Origin: Burkholderiales bacterium
Lineage (GTDB): Bacteria > Pseudomonadota > Gammaproteobacteria > Burkholderiales > Burkholderiaceae_C
Assembly (NCBI GenBank): GCA_016219375.1
Contig: JACRNC010000016.1
Coordinates: forward strand, 321,744 to 385,743
DNA: 64,000 bases
Reading direction: 5' to 3'
Shown: positions 8,818 through 17,356 of the stretch, piece after piece
Layout of the letters: each line of letters begins with the position of its first letter
Numbering within the stretch: the first letter of the stretch is position 1
The notes under the pieces: generated by a model
The model's input: only the letters and a program-made list of their open reading frames with translations
What the model was told of the DNA's origin: nothing
Databases searched by the model: none
Position numbers and translations under genes: made by a program

Positions 8818-10008
8818 ATGAAAGCCCTGCGCATCCACGCCGGCCCCCTGGCCCGGGCCCATATCGAGCGGCACGGCCTGCAGCCGCAAGACATCCGGCT
8901 GGTGGCCGGTGCCGCCGGCGGCCCCAAGGGCCTGATCCTGGGCCCGCTGGACCGCTTCGTCTTCGGCCACTGGCTGCCGCAGGCCGACCACCCGGTGCAC
9001 CTGCTGGGCGCGTCCATCGGCGCCTGGCGCATGGCCACGGCGGCCATGCGCGACCCGGCCGCGGCCTTCCAGCGCTTCGAGCAGGCCTACATCCAGCAGC
9101 ACTACGAGCCCGAGCCCGGCCGCAAGATGCCGTCGCCGGCGCGCGTGAGCCAGGGCTTTCGCCAGGCGCTGGACGAGTTCTTCACCAGCGAGGTGGACGG
9201 CATCCTCAACCACCCGCGCTTCAGGCTGCACGTGGTTACCACGCGCGGGCGGCATGTGCTGGCCCGAGAAGGCCGGCTGCGCACGCCGGCCGGCTACCTG
9301 GGCCTGGCGCTGAGCAATGCGGTGTCGCGCCGCGCGCTCAACCTGTGGGCCGAGCGCGTGGTCTTCTCCTCGCCAGGGGCCTCGCTGCCGCTGGACCTGG
9401 GCGACCTGAGCAGCCGGCGGGTGGCGCTGTCGGCGGCCAACTTCCATGACGCGCTGCAGGCCTCGTGCAGCATCCCCTTCGTGCTGCAGGCGGTGCACGA
9501 CATCCCCGGGGCGCCGCCCGGGGCCTACTGGGACGGCGGCATCACCGACTACCACCTGCACTGGCGCTACCGCACCCTGGCCGAGGCGCTGGACGCTGCG
9601 GTGGAGCGCGCCGCCTCGACGGCTGATGCGCTGATCGCCGCCACCGCGCCGGCATCGCCGTCGGCCGGCGACGAGCGCACGCCGGAGCAGACGGCAGGCC
9701 ATCTGGTGCTCTACCCCCACTTCCAGCGCCAGCTGGTGCCCGGCTGGCTGGACAAGGCGCTCAAGCGCCGCCACCGGCCCACGCCGGACCTGGACAACGT
9801 GATCGTGCTGGCGCCCGACCCCGACTGGGTCAGCCGCCTGCCGCGCGGCAAGCTGCCGGACCGCAACGACTTCGCCTTCCACGGCCGCGACACCGCGGCC
9901 CGCGTGCGCGACTGGAGCCGCGCGGTGGCCGAGGCCCAGCGCATCAGCGACGAGTTCGCCCACTGGCTGGACGGCGGCACGCCGCTGGCCCGGGTGGAGC
10001 CGCTGTAG
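8818..10008 (+). CDS. Patatin-like phospholipase family protein
   Basis: A 396-residue protein. GASIG at residues 64-68 provides the nucleophile elbow (Ser66) and DGG around residue 239 provides the catalytic Asp. The oxyanion-hole loop reads GAAGGPKG at about residues 31-38 in place of the classic DGGGxRG, a known variant in this bacterial subgroup. No signal peptide or lipobox is visible, so it is probably cytosolic. By family it is an acyl hydrolase with a Ser-Asp dyad; the lipid substrate is unknown. Confidence 0.85.
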   Translation: MKALRIHAGPLARAHIERHGLQPQDIRLVAGAAGGPKGLILGPLDRFVFGHWLPQADHPVHLLGASIGAWRMATAAMRDPAAAFQRFEQAYIQQHYEPEPGRKMPSPARVSQGFRQALDEFFTSEVDGILNHPRFRLHVVTTRGRHVLAREGRLRTPAGYLGLALSNAVSRRALNLWAERVVFSSPGASLPLDLGDLSSRRVALSAANFHDALQASCSIPFVLQAVHDIPGAPPGAYWDGGITDYHLHWRYRTLAEALDAAVERAASTADALIAATAPASPSAGDERTPEQTAGHLVLYPHFQRQLVPGWLDKALKRRHRPTPDLDNVIVLAPDPDWVSRLPRGKLPDRNDFAFHGRDTAARVRDWSRAVAEAQRISDEFAHWLDGGTPLARVEPL

Positions 10009-10189
10009 GCCTGGAGCCCTGTAGGGGCGAGGCCGGGTGGCACCGCCGCTCCACGGCGCCTGGCCGACAAACGTGGGGAAGGGCGGGCAGCCGCCTTGCC
10101 AAGGCAGGCGCGTACAGGCACAAGCGCCGGGCACGGCCGTGGCCCCGACCGGCCCGGCCGCGCCGCTTCATTCCCCATCAGGAGCCTCC

Positions 10190-10741
10190 ATGCGACCCAC
10201 CCGCCTTCGCCTTCCCCTGCGCGCTGCGCTCGTCATCGGCGCTGCCGCCGTGCTCGCCGCCTGCACCACGCAGAGTCCGCTGCGCGGCGGCGCCGCGGCC
10301 GCTGCCGACCTCGGCCCCACGCAGGGCAGCACCACCACCGGCACGGTCAAGTTCGATACCGTCTCGGATGGCGTCAAGGTCAGCGCCCGCGTCAGCGGCC
10401 TCAAGCCCTTGCAGGAGCACGGCTTCCACGTTCATGAGCGCGGCGACTGCTCCAGCCCGGATGCGATGAGCGCAGGCGGGCACTTCAACCCGCTGGGCCA
10501 GCCCCACGGCCATCACGCAGCCGGCCCACGGCACGTGGGCGACATGCCCAACCTCAAGGCCGATGCCAACGGCAACGCCGAGGTCGAGTTCACGCTCAAA
10601 GGCGTGGAGCTGTCCACCGGCGGTGCGGCCGACATCCTGGGCAAGGCCGTGATCGTCCACGCCAACCCGGACGACTACATCAGCCAGCCCGCCGGCAACG
10701 CCGGGCCCCGCCTGGCCTGCGGCGTGATCCGGCTGCGCTGA
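10190..10741 (+). CDS. sodC: Superoxide dismutase [Cu-Zn], predicted lipoprotein
   Basis: A 183-residue protein with a lipoprotein signal: basic start, hydrophobic core, then LAAC with Cys25. The mature part has the Cu/Zn ligands in HGFHVHERGDC, HFNP, HGHH, HVGDM and VHAN, plus the final Cys and catalytic Arg in GPRLACGV. The ATG at 10190 is preceded by AGGAG. It would dismutate superoxide in the periplasm, anchored to a membrane. The low-complexity Ala stretch after the Cys is probably a linker. Confidence 0.95.
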   Translation: MRPTRLRLPLRAALVIGAAAVLAACTTQSPLRGGAAAAADLGPTQGSTTTGTVKFDTVSDGVKVSARVSGLKPLQEHGFHVHERGDCSSPDAMSAGGHFNPLGQPHGHHAAGPRHVGDMPNLKADANGNAEVEFTLKGVELSTGGAADILGKAVIVHANPDDYISQPAGNAGPRLACGVIRLR

Positions 10742-10824
10742 CCGCCGGGCGCAGGCCGTTGCAGGCCCGCGCACGGGTGCCAGCGGCATATCATCGGCTG
10801 CATTCCGTGCCCCGAGGAGTGCTC

Positions 10825-11115
10825 GTGAAACCGTCCGTCGCCCTGCGACTCAAGCGCCAGGCCATCATCGATGCGATCGGCCGCCATCGCGTGGCGAATC
10901 CGCGCGTCTTCGGCTCGGTGGCGCAGGAGGCAGACGGTGAAGGCAGCGATCTCGATTTGCTGGTCGATACCTTGCCTGGCGCGACGCTGCTCGACCTGGG
11001 CGGCCTGCAGGACGAGCTGGAAGAGCTCCTGGGCGTGGCGGTCGATGTGCTGACACTGGACGACCTGCCTGCTCGCCTGCGTGAGCCGGTCTTGCGTCAG
11101 GCGAGGCCGGTTTGA
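10825..11115 (+). CDS. mntA: MntA-type nucleotidyltransferase antitoxin
   Basis: A 96-residue minimal nucleotidyltransferase with the exact GSX10DXD pattern (GSVAQEADGEGSDLDLLVD). The GTG at 10825 has GAGGAG five bases upstream; another in-frame GTG at 10819 overlaps that site. The stop overlaps the start of the HEPN gene by one base (TGATG). In characterised pairs MntA polyadenylylates HepT to neutralise it. This family knowledge, with the linked HEPN partner, supports a type VII toxin-antitoxin system. Confidence 0.88.
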   Translation: MKPSVALRLKRQAIIDAIGRHRVANPRVFGSVAQEADGEGSDLDLLVDTLPGATLLDLGGLQDELEELLGVAVDVLTLDDLPARLREPVLRQARPV

Positions 11116-11495
11116 TGGACAACCGCTTGCCGGACTACCTGCAGCACATGGTGCAGGCGGCTGAGGATGCACGGGGCTTCGTGCAGGAGCTGGACAAGGG
11201 CAGCTTCCTGGCCGACAGGCGGACCCAACAGGCGGTGATGATGAGCCTGGTGATCATCGGTGAGGCCGCCACCAAGGTGATGGACCGCTATCCGCGTTTC
11301 GCCGCCTCCCATCCCGAGCTGCCGTGGAAGAGCATGCGCGGCATGCGCAACCGCATGGCACACGGGTATTTCGACGTGAACCTTTCGCTCGTGTGGGACA
11401 CGGTGCAGCAGGCGTTGCCGGGCCTGCTCGATCAGTTGGTGCAGGCCAGTCGGGATGCCGCCTCGCATCGGGAAGACGGCCAAGGCCCGCACTGA
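11115..11495 (+). CDS. hepT: HepT-like HEPN-domain toxin (DUF86)
   Basis: A 126-residue all-helical HEPN/DUF86 protein with RNRMAHGY near residue 77, fitting the RX4HXY motif in which Arg/His form the RNase site and the Tyr is the residue modified by MntA. It is translationally coupled to the nucleotidyltransferase gene before it. The predicted role is a tRNA- or mRNA-cleaving toxin held inactive by AMPylation. The signature residues are all present, so the system looks intact. Confidence 0.87.
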   Translation: MDNRLPDYLQHMVQAAEDARGFVQELDKGSFLADRRTQQAVMMSLVIIGEAATKVMDRYPRFAASHPELPWKSMRGMRNRMAHGYFDVNLSLVWDTVQQALPGLLDQLVQASRDAASHREDGQGPH

Positions 11496-11581
11496 CGCCC
11501 CGGCGGCCCCGTCGCTACACTGGCCCGATCCCTTCACAGCAGGGCGGCTGCCCCCTTGCGGCGGCCCGCCCCTCGTGTTTC

Positions 11582-12883
11582 GTGAGCGTCGCCACCAGCC
11601 TGTTCGTCATCCTGCTGCTGATCCTGGCCAGCGCGTTCTTCTCGGTTGCCGAGATGGCGCTGGCCGCCTCGCGCCGCATCCGGCTGCGGCAGATGGCCGA
11701 TGAGGGCGATGCCCGCGCCGCGCGGGTGATCGAGATGCAGGAGCAGCCCGGCAGCTACTTCACGGTGGTGCAGATCGGGCTGAATGCCATCGCCATCCTG
11801 GGCGGCATCGTCGGCGAAGGCATGCTGACGCCGACCTTCGCCGCTTGGATATCGGCCGTGGTCGAGCCGCAGCAGGCGCAGACGCTGGGCTTCATCAGCT
11901 CCTTCCTGGTCATCACGGCCTTCCTGCTGCTGTTTGCCGACCTCATCCCCAAGCGGCTGGGCATGTTGCAGCCCGAGGTGCTGGCCGTGCGCGTGATCCG
12001 GCCGATGCTGGTGTGCATGGTCGCGCTCAAGCCGGTGGTGTGGGTGTTCAACAGCCTGACGGATGCGATCTTCAAGCTGCTGGGCCTGCCCGCGCGGCGC
12101 GAGGACCGCATCACGCACGACGACATCCTGGCGATGGCCGAGGCCGGCACCCAGGCCGGCACGCTGGGTGCAGAGGAGCAGCAGGTGATCGAGAACCTGT
12201 TCGAGCTCGACACCCGCACGGTGGCCAGCGCGATGACGCCGCGCGACCGCATCGTGTTCTTCCTGCAGTCGGACGACGACGCGACGGTGCGCGCGCGCAT
12301 CGGTGCGCGGCCGCACTCCACCTACCTGGTCTGCGAGCGCGACATCGACGACGTGGTGGGCTATGTGGACGCCAAGGACCTGCTCACCCGCGTGCTCAAC
12401 CAGCAGCCCATCGACCTGCGCGCCGAGGGCCTGCTCAACAAGGTGCTGATCATCCCGGAGCAGCTCACGCTGCTGGAGGCGCTGGAGACCTTCCGCGAGG
12501 TGCACGAGGACTTCGCGGTGATCGTCAACGAGTACAGCCTGGTGGTGGGCGTGATCACCATCAACGACGTGATGAGCACGGTGATGCGCGGCCTGCTGTC
12601 GCCGCTGACCGAGGAGCAGATTGTGCGCCGCGACGACCGCTCCTGGCTGATCGACGGCAACACGCCCATCGCCGACGTGCTGCGCGCCCTCGGCCTGGAC
12701 GAGCTGCCCCGCCAGGACGAATACGAGACGCTGGCCGGCTTCCTGATGGTGATGCTGCGCCGCATCCCCAAGCGCACCGACGGCGTCACCTGGGGTGGCT
12801 ATCGCTTCGAGGTGATGGACGTGGACAGCTTCCGCATCGACCAGGTGATGGTGACGCGGGTGGAGGAGCCGGCGGCGGGCTGA
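11582..12883 (+). CDS. Hemolysin-family CNNM/CorC protein (YtfL-like)
   Basis: With the GTG at 11582 the protein has 433 residues. It begins with a DUF21 membrane domain (first segment SLFVILLLILASAFFSVAEM, further segments to about residue 150). A tandem CBS pair follows (around SAMTPRDRIVFFLQ and INDVMSTVM), then a C-terminal CorC_HlyC domain. The size and order match E. coli YtfL/PaeA, reported to export polyamines; other relatives move Mg/Co. Which ion or amine is handled here cannot be said. It converges on mdoH. Confidence 0.88.
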   Translation: MSVATSLFVILLLILASAFFSVAEMALAASRRIRLRQMADEGDARAARVIEMQEQPGSYFTVVQIGLNAIAILGGIVGEGMLTPTFAAWISAVVEPQQAQTLGFISSFLVITAFLLLFADLIPKRLGMLQPEVLAVRVIRPMLVCMVALKPVVWVFNSLTDAIFKLLGLPARREDRITHDDILAMAEAGTQAGTLGAEEQQVIENLFELDTRTVASAMTPRDRIVFFLQSDDDATVRARIGARPHSTYLVCERDIDDVVGYVDAKDLLTRVLNQQPIDLRAEGLLNKVLIIPEQLTLLEALETFREVHEDFAVIVNEYSLVVGVITINDVMSTVMRGLLSPLTEEQIVRRDDRSWLIDGNTPIADVLRALGLDELPRQDEYETLAGFLMVMLRRIPKRTDGVTWGGYRFEVMDVDSFRIDQVMVTRVEEPAAG

Positions 12884-12970
12884 GCCGCTGCCTGCCGCGC
12901 CCGGCGCCGACGCGCCGCAGCACGACCCGCTGGGCCCTGCTTAGCGACAGGCCCGCACCCCCTGCGCTTG

Positions 12971-13000
12971 CCGGGCGGGGCGTGCGCCCGCCCGGTTGTT
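12971..13000 (+). terminator. Terminator hairpin between convergent genes
   Basis: CCGGGCGGG (12971-12979) pairs with CCCGCCCGG (12987-12995) around a 7-nt loop and is followed by TTGTT. It lies between the stops of the CNNM gene and mdoH and could serve both strands. Confidence 0.65.
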
Positions 13001-13004
13001 CGGC

Positions 13005-15428
13005 TCAGCCGGCCTGCTCGCCCGTAGCCGGCTGCCGGCTGGATCGCTGCAGCAGCTGGCGCAGCGCCAGCAGGTGCTGCGGCTCGCTGAGCAGGCGCAG
13101 CCGCTGGCGGGGGCTGATGGCGCGCAGGTCGCACCAGCTGTGCTCGCCGCTGGCGTCGGCCCCTTCGCCGCCGCTGGCGACGTGGGCCCGGCGGGCGGCC
13201 ACGTGCTGCAGCAGGGCGTGCCGCTCACGGCCGCGCACGCCGTGCAGGGTGTGGCGCTGGCCCATCGCCTGGGCGACGGTGTCGGCCAGCGCGGCGTCGC
13301 CCAGCAGGTCGGCCCAGCCGGGCTGCCGGCCGGCAAGCTCGGCCTCGGCGGCGGTGCGGCGCAGGACGGCCGGGGCCCAGCTTTCCTCGGGGATGAGCAG
13401 CAGCTCGCGCTCGCGCAGGGCCTGGCCCAGGTCGGTGCGCGAGCCCCAGACCATCAGCGGCGCGGCGATCAGCAGCGGTAGCGCCACCGGCAGCAGCCAG
13501 GCCAGCGCGGCCGGCTGCAGCAGCGCGGCCAGCAGGCACATCGCGCCGGCCAGCGCCATGCCGGGTGCAGCCTGGTGCAGCGCATCGGTCCAGCGCACCT
13601 GGCGCGCACCACGCGGCGGCGAGGTCCAGTCCACCGACCAGCCGGTGAGCGCGCCCACCACGAACAGCGTGTGGGCCATCATGCGGATGGGTGCCAGCAC
13701 CACGGACCAGCCGGCCTCCAGCAGCGCGCTGAGCACCAGCTGCGCCCGGCCGCCGTGGAAGCGCGCCTCGTCGCGCAGCCAGACGGTGGCCACGCCCAGG
13801 ACGCGGGGCAGGGCGAGCAGCGCGGCCGTGGCGAGCCACGGTGCGGCGGTCAGCAGCGGGCCGGCGTGCAGGCCGCTCGACGAGCCGCCGGAGACCACGG
13901 CCATGCCCAGCCCCAGCAGCACGAAGGCCAGCCACAGCGGGGCAGACGCATAGGCCATCGCGCCCGTGCCCAGCATGGCGCGGTGCACCGGGTGCAGGCC
14001 GGGCTGGCCGAGCAGGCGTGCGTTCTGCAGGTTGCCCTGGCACCAGCGGCGGTCTCGCTTGAGCTCCTCCAGCAGATCCGGCGGCAGCTGCTCGTAGCTG
14101 CCGGGCAGGTCGCGCACCAGCCAGACGTGGTAGCCGGCGCGGCGCATCAGCGCGGCCTCGATGAAATCGTGCGACAGCACCTCGCCGGCCAGCGGGCCGC
14201 TGCCGGGCAGCTTGGCCAGGGCGCAGTGCTGCATGAAGGGCGCGATGCGGATGATGGCGTTGTGGCCCCAGTAGTGCGACTCGCCGAGCTGCCAGAACTG
14301 CATGCCGGCGGTGAACAGCCGGCCGGTGACGCGACCGGCGAACTGCTGGGCGCGGGCGTGCAGCGTGTCGTGGCCCCAGGTCTGCGGCGCGGTCTGGATG
14401 ATCCCGGCCTGCGGCTGGCCCTCCATCAGGCGCACCAATGTGGCCAGGCAGTCGCCGGTCATCACGCTGTCGGCGTCCAGCACCACCATGTAGCGGTACA
14501 GGCGGCCCCAGCGACGGCAGAAGTCGGCGATGTTGCCGGCCTTGCGGTGCACCTGGCGCTGGCGCCAGCGGTAGTGGATGCGCAGCCGGCCAGAGAGGGC
14601 GCGGCGCAGCGTGTTCCAGGCGGCGACCTCGGCCACGCGGGCGTCGGGGTCGCTGCTGTCGGACAGCACGTAGACGTCGAACAGCGGCGCGCAATCGGTG
14701 GCGGCCAGCGACTCGCAGGTGGCGCGCAGCCCGGCGAAGACCGTGGCCACGTCCTCGTTGCGCACCGGCATGACGACGGCCGTGCGCGCGCCGCGGTCCA
14801 GCGGGCCGCTGATGGCCTGGTGGCGCGACAGCGTGTGCGCGTCGCCCCGCCACAGCACCCAGGCGCCCATCACCGCGGTGACGCAGCCCGCCGCCACCCA
14901 GGCGAAGAGCACGGCGAAGAGCGCGAGCTGCAGCACCAGCCCCACGTCGCGCCAGCCGTCGCCCCAGGGCAGGCCGGCGGCCACCAGCACCGTGGCGGTG
15001 AAGGCCGACATGACGACGGCCGCGATCAGTGCCCAGCGCCGGCGCTGCGCCGCGGCCTCCCAGGTGCTGGGCGGCATCGGGCATTCGGTGGGCGGCGCGA
15101 AGGACGACGGGAAGGTCGAGTGCGGGCCGTCCGGGGCCGCGGGGGCCGCCGCCGGCGCGCGCCCCAGGCGCCAGGGCTGGGGCGTCATCCAGCCGCGCAG
15201 CAGGGGCGGCGCGCTGCCGTCCATCGGATGCCGGCCCGGCCGGCGCGATTGCGCCAGGGCGGTCTGGCCGGCATGCAGCAGCCGGCGCACGGTGGCCGTG
15301 ACGGGGGCCGATTCGCCATCCGGCACGGCCCGCAGGGCAGCAGGCGTGCCGCGGGCGGGCGCCGGCTCCCCGGGCGTAAGGGCGGCACCGCCGTCGGCGG
15401 TGCTCAGGGCAGCAGCAGGTTGCTCCAT
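13005..15428 (-). CDS. mdoH: Glucans biosynthesis glucosyltransferase MdoH/OpgH
   Basis: An 807-residue inner-membrane glucosyltransferase of family GT2. An Ala/Pro-rich cytoplasmic N-terminus (~125 aa) is followed by two membrane segments (about 133-152 and 163-190). The catalytic domain has DSSD (257-260), DAD (318-320), SHDFIEA near 419 and DRRW (459-462), and a C-terminal block of hydrophobic helices follows. It polymerises UDP-glucose into the beta-1,2 backbone of osmoregulated periplasmic glucans and moves the chain across the membrane. The start ATG lies inside the end of mdoG (25-base overlap), so the two are translationally coupled. Confidence 0.95.
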   Translation of the reverse strand: MEQPAAALSTADGGAALTPGEPAPARGTPAALRAVPDGESAPVTATVRRLLHAGQTALAQSRRPGRHPMDGSAPPLLRGWMTPQPWRLGRAPAAAPAAPDGPHSTFPSSFAPPTECPMPPSTWEAAAQRRRWALIAAVVMSAFTATVLVAAGLPWGDGWRDVGLVLQLALFAVLFAWVAAGCVTAVMGAWVLWRGDAHTLSRHQAISGPLDRGARTAVVMPVRNEDVATVFAGLRATCESLAATDCAPLFDVYVLSDSSDPDARVAEVAAWNTLRRALSGRLRIHYRWRQRQVHRKAGNIADFCRRWGRLYRYMVVLDADSVMTGDCLATLVRLMEGQPQAGIIQTAPQTWGHDTLHARAQQFAGRVTGRLFTAGMQFWQLGESHYWGHNAIIRIAPFMQHCALAKLPGSGPLAGEVLSHDFIEAALMRRAGYHVWLVRDLPGSYEQLPPDLLEELKRDRRWCQGNLQNARLLGQPGLHPVHRAMLGTGAMAYASAPLWLAFVLLGLGMAVVSGGSSSGLHAGPLLTAAPWLATAALLALPRVLGVATVWLRDEARFHGGRAQLVLSALLEAGWSVVLAPIRMMAHTLFVVGALTGWSVDWTSPPRGARQVRWTDALHQAAPGMALAGAMCLLAALLQPAALAWLLPVALPLLIAAPLMVWGSRTDLGQALRERELLLIPEESWAPAVLRRTAAEAELAGRQPGWADLLGDAALADTVAQAMGQRHTLHGVRGRERHALLQHVAARRAHVASGGEGADASGEHSWCDLRAISPRQRLRLLSEPQHLLALRQLLQRSSRQPATGEQAG

Positions 15429-17092
15429 GTTTCGGTCAGCGTGTCGTTGCGGTGGCGGAGGAAGGCGCGCAGCTCGACGGGGTCGAAAGCTGCAGCAGAC
15501 GGATGCACGGCGGCCGGCGCCTGTGCCGCGGCCAGGTGGCGCACGCGCAGGGCCAGCCGCCAATGGCCGGTGGCCGGGTTGCGGTGCACGGTCTGCTCCA
15601 GCACCTCGCCGCCGGGGCCGGCGGTGACGACCGCCTCCACGGGTGCGTCGTCGCGCAGCTTGCGCAGGGCCGGGCCGTCGAAGTCGACGACGTAGTGCGC
15701 CTCGCCCGGGCCCAGTTTCTGGAAGCCCGCGCCGCGCCGGCTCTGCACCGTCCAGCCGCCTGGCGGGCGCTGTTGCGCCTGGCCCTGCCAGTGCAGCCGC
15801 CAGTCCAGGCTCAGCGGCTGGCCGGCGGGCGGCAGTGCCTGCGGCACCCAGTAGGCGACGACGTTGTCGTGCGTCTCGTCCGGCGTGGGCAGCAGCGTCA
15901 GCTCCACGCGGCCGGCGCCCCAGTCGCCCAGCGGCTCCACCCAGGCGCTCGGGCGGCGCTCGTAGTGGGCCTCGGTGTCTTCGTAGCTGGCGAAGCTGCG
16001 GTCGCGCTGCATCAGCCCGAAGCCGCGCGGCGAGCGCGTGGCGAACGACGTGGTCAGCACCCGCGGCGGGTTGATCAGCGGGCGCCAGATCCACTCGCCC
16101 TCGCCGCTGGCCACCAGCAGCCCGTCGGAGTCATGCACCTCCGGGCGGAAGCTGGCCTGCGGCGGCTGGTTCTCGCCAAAGAGGAACATGCTGGTCAGCG
16201 GCGCGATGCCCAGCCTCATGTCCGCAGCGCCCGGCGCCGCGCTGCGCGGGTAGAGCCGCGCCTGCACGTCCACCGTGGTGTCGTCGCCCGGACGCACCTC
16301 GAACCGGTAGGCGCCGGCCAGGCGCGGGCTGTCCAGCAGGGCCCAGATCACCAAGGCTTTGGCGTCCTTGGCGGGCTGCTGCACCCAGAACTCGGAAAAG
16401 CGCGGGAACTCCTCGCCGCCCTTGCCGCCGACCGTGTCGATGGCCAGCCCGCGGGCGGACAGGCCGTAGCTCTGGCCCCGGCCCAGCGCGCGGAAGTAGC
16501 TGGCGCCCAGGAAGACCACCAGCTCATCCTTGTAGGCCGGCTGGTTGAGCGGGTAGTGCACCCGGAACCCCGCCCAGCCGATGTCGCCCCAGGCCTGCGG
16601 CTTGAGCTTGTTGGCGCCGTAGTCGAAGTCGCGCGCATCGAACGGCAGGTCGCGCACCGTGCCGTCCGGCGTCACTTCGTGGATGCGCACCGTGTCGCGG
16701 TGCACCCAGCCGGGGTGAAAGAACATCAGCTCGAAGGGCAGGCCGCGGTCACGCCACAGGGCGCGGGCGGGCTTGAAGCGGATGTCGCGGTGGCGGTCGT
16801 AGGTCAGCGCCAGCAGCTCGGCGGGCAGCTGGGTGGACGAGGGGCGATAAGGCTGCTGCGACAGCTCGCGGGCGCGGGCCTCGACCTGCTCCAGGCCGAA
16901 GGGCGCGGCAGCGGCCCATTGCGCCGTGGCGCCGAGCAGCACGGCAGCCGCCGCCCGCGCGGCCTGGCGCAGCAGCCGCCGTGCCCGGGCCCGGGCACAG
17001 GCCTGTGGCGCCGACAGAGTCCGCGTAGGCGCACACGGCCGCTCAGCGGCGGGAGAAGACGAAAGGGCAGGATGAACTGTGGAAGGTTTCAC
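15404..17092 (-). CDS. mdoG: Periplasmic glucans biosynthesis protein MdoG/OpgG-type
   Basis: A 562-residue MdoG-family protein. A long polar N-terminus precedes a hydrophobic signal core at about residues 44-63, ending AAAAPFG. The mature part has PYRP, RDIRFKP, FYxFHPG-like FFHPGWVH and IWRPL, all typical of OpgG/OpgD. The RR pair just before the hydrophobic core could be a twin-arginine signal, as in OpgD, but the motif is loose. The GTG start is the longest option; a shorter start would still keep the signal. It acts in the periplasm on the glucan made by MdoH. No clear promoter was found upstream. Confidence 0.93.
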   Translation of the reverse strand: MKPSTVHPALSSSPAAERPCAPTRTLSAPQACARARARRLLRQAARAAAAVLLGATAQWAAAAPFGLEQVEARARELSQQPYRPSSTQLPAELLALTYDRHRDIRFKPARALWRDRGLPFELMFFHPGWVHRDTVRIHEVTPDGTVRDLPFDARDFDYGANKLKPQAWGDIGWAGFRVHYPLNQPAYKDELVVFLGASYFRALGRGQSYGLSARGLAIDTVGGKGGEEFPRFSEFWVQQPAKDAKALVIWALLDSPRLAGAYRFEVRPGDDTTVDVQARLYPRSAAPGAADMRLGIAPLTSMFLFGENQPPQASFRPEVHDSDGLLVASGEGEWIWRPLINPPRVLTTSFATRSPRGFGLMQRDRSFASYEDTEAHYERRPSAWVEPLGDWGAGRVELTLLPTPDETHDNVVAYWVPQALPPAGQPLSLDWRLHWQGQAQQRPPGGWTVQSRRGAGFQKLGPGEAHYVVDFDGPALRKLRDDAPVEAVVTAGPGGEVLEQTVHRNPATGHWRLALRVRHLAAAQAPAAVHPSAAAFDPVELRAFLRHRNDTLTETWSNLLLP

Positions 17093-17356
17093 GCAGGCGA
17101 CTGTGGTTCAGCCGCCGCCCCGCAGTGAAACAGCACGTTAGCGGCCGCTCATGCCCGCCGGGGGTGCATGCAGCGGCCGGCAGAGCCGTCCCACGGCTCG
17201 CGCAGGGCGGCCATGCGGCCTGCAGGCAGGTTTCATGCCGTAAACCCTAGGTTTGCCACGTTAGATGTATCCAGGTGCAACCCATGGCGGTTGCGGGAGT
17301 GCCGGATCCGCTTGCGGCCTGTGCTGAGCCTGGCGTGCCGCCTGGCCTACCCGCCG

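Noticed and set aside
17242..17254. AAACC-CTA-GGTTT as an operator for mdoG
   Set aside because: Short, isolated palindrome with no promoter elements nearby.
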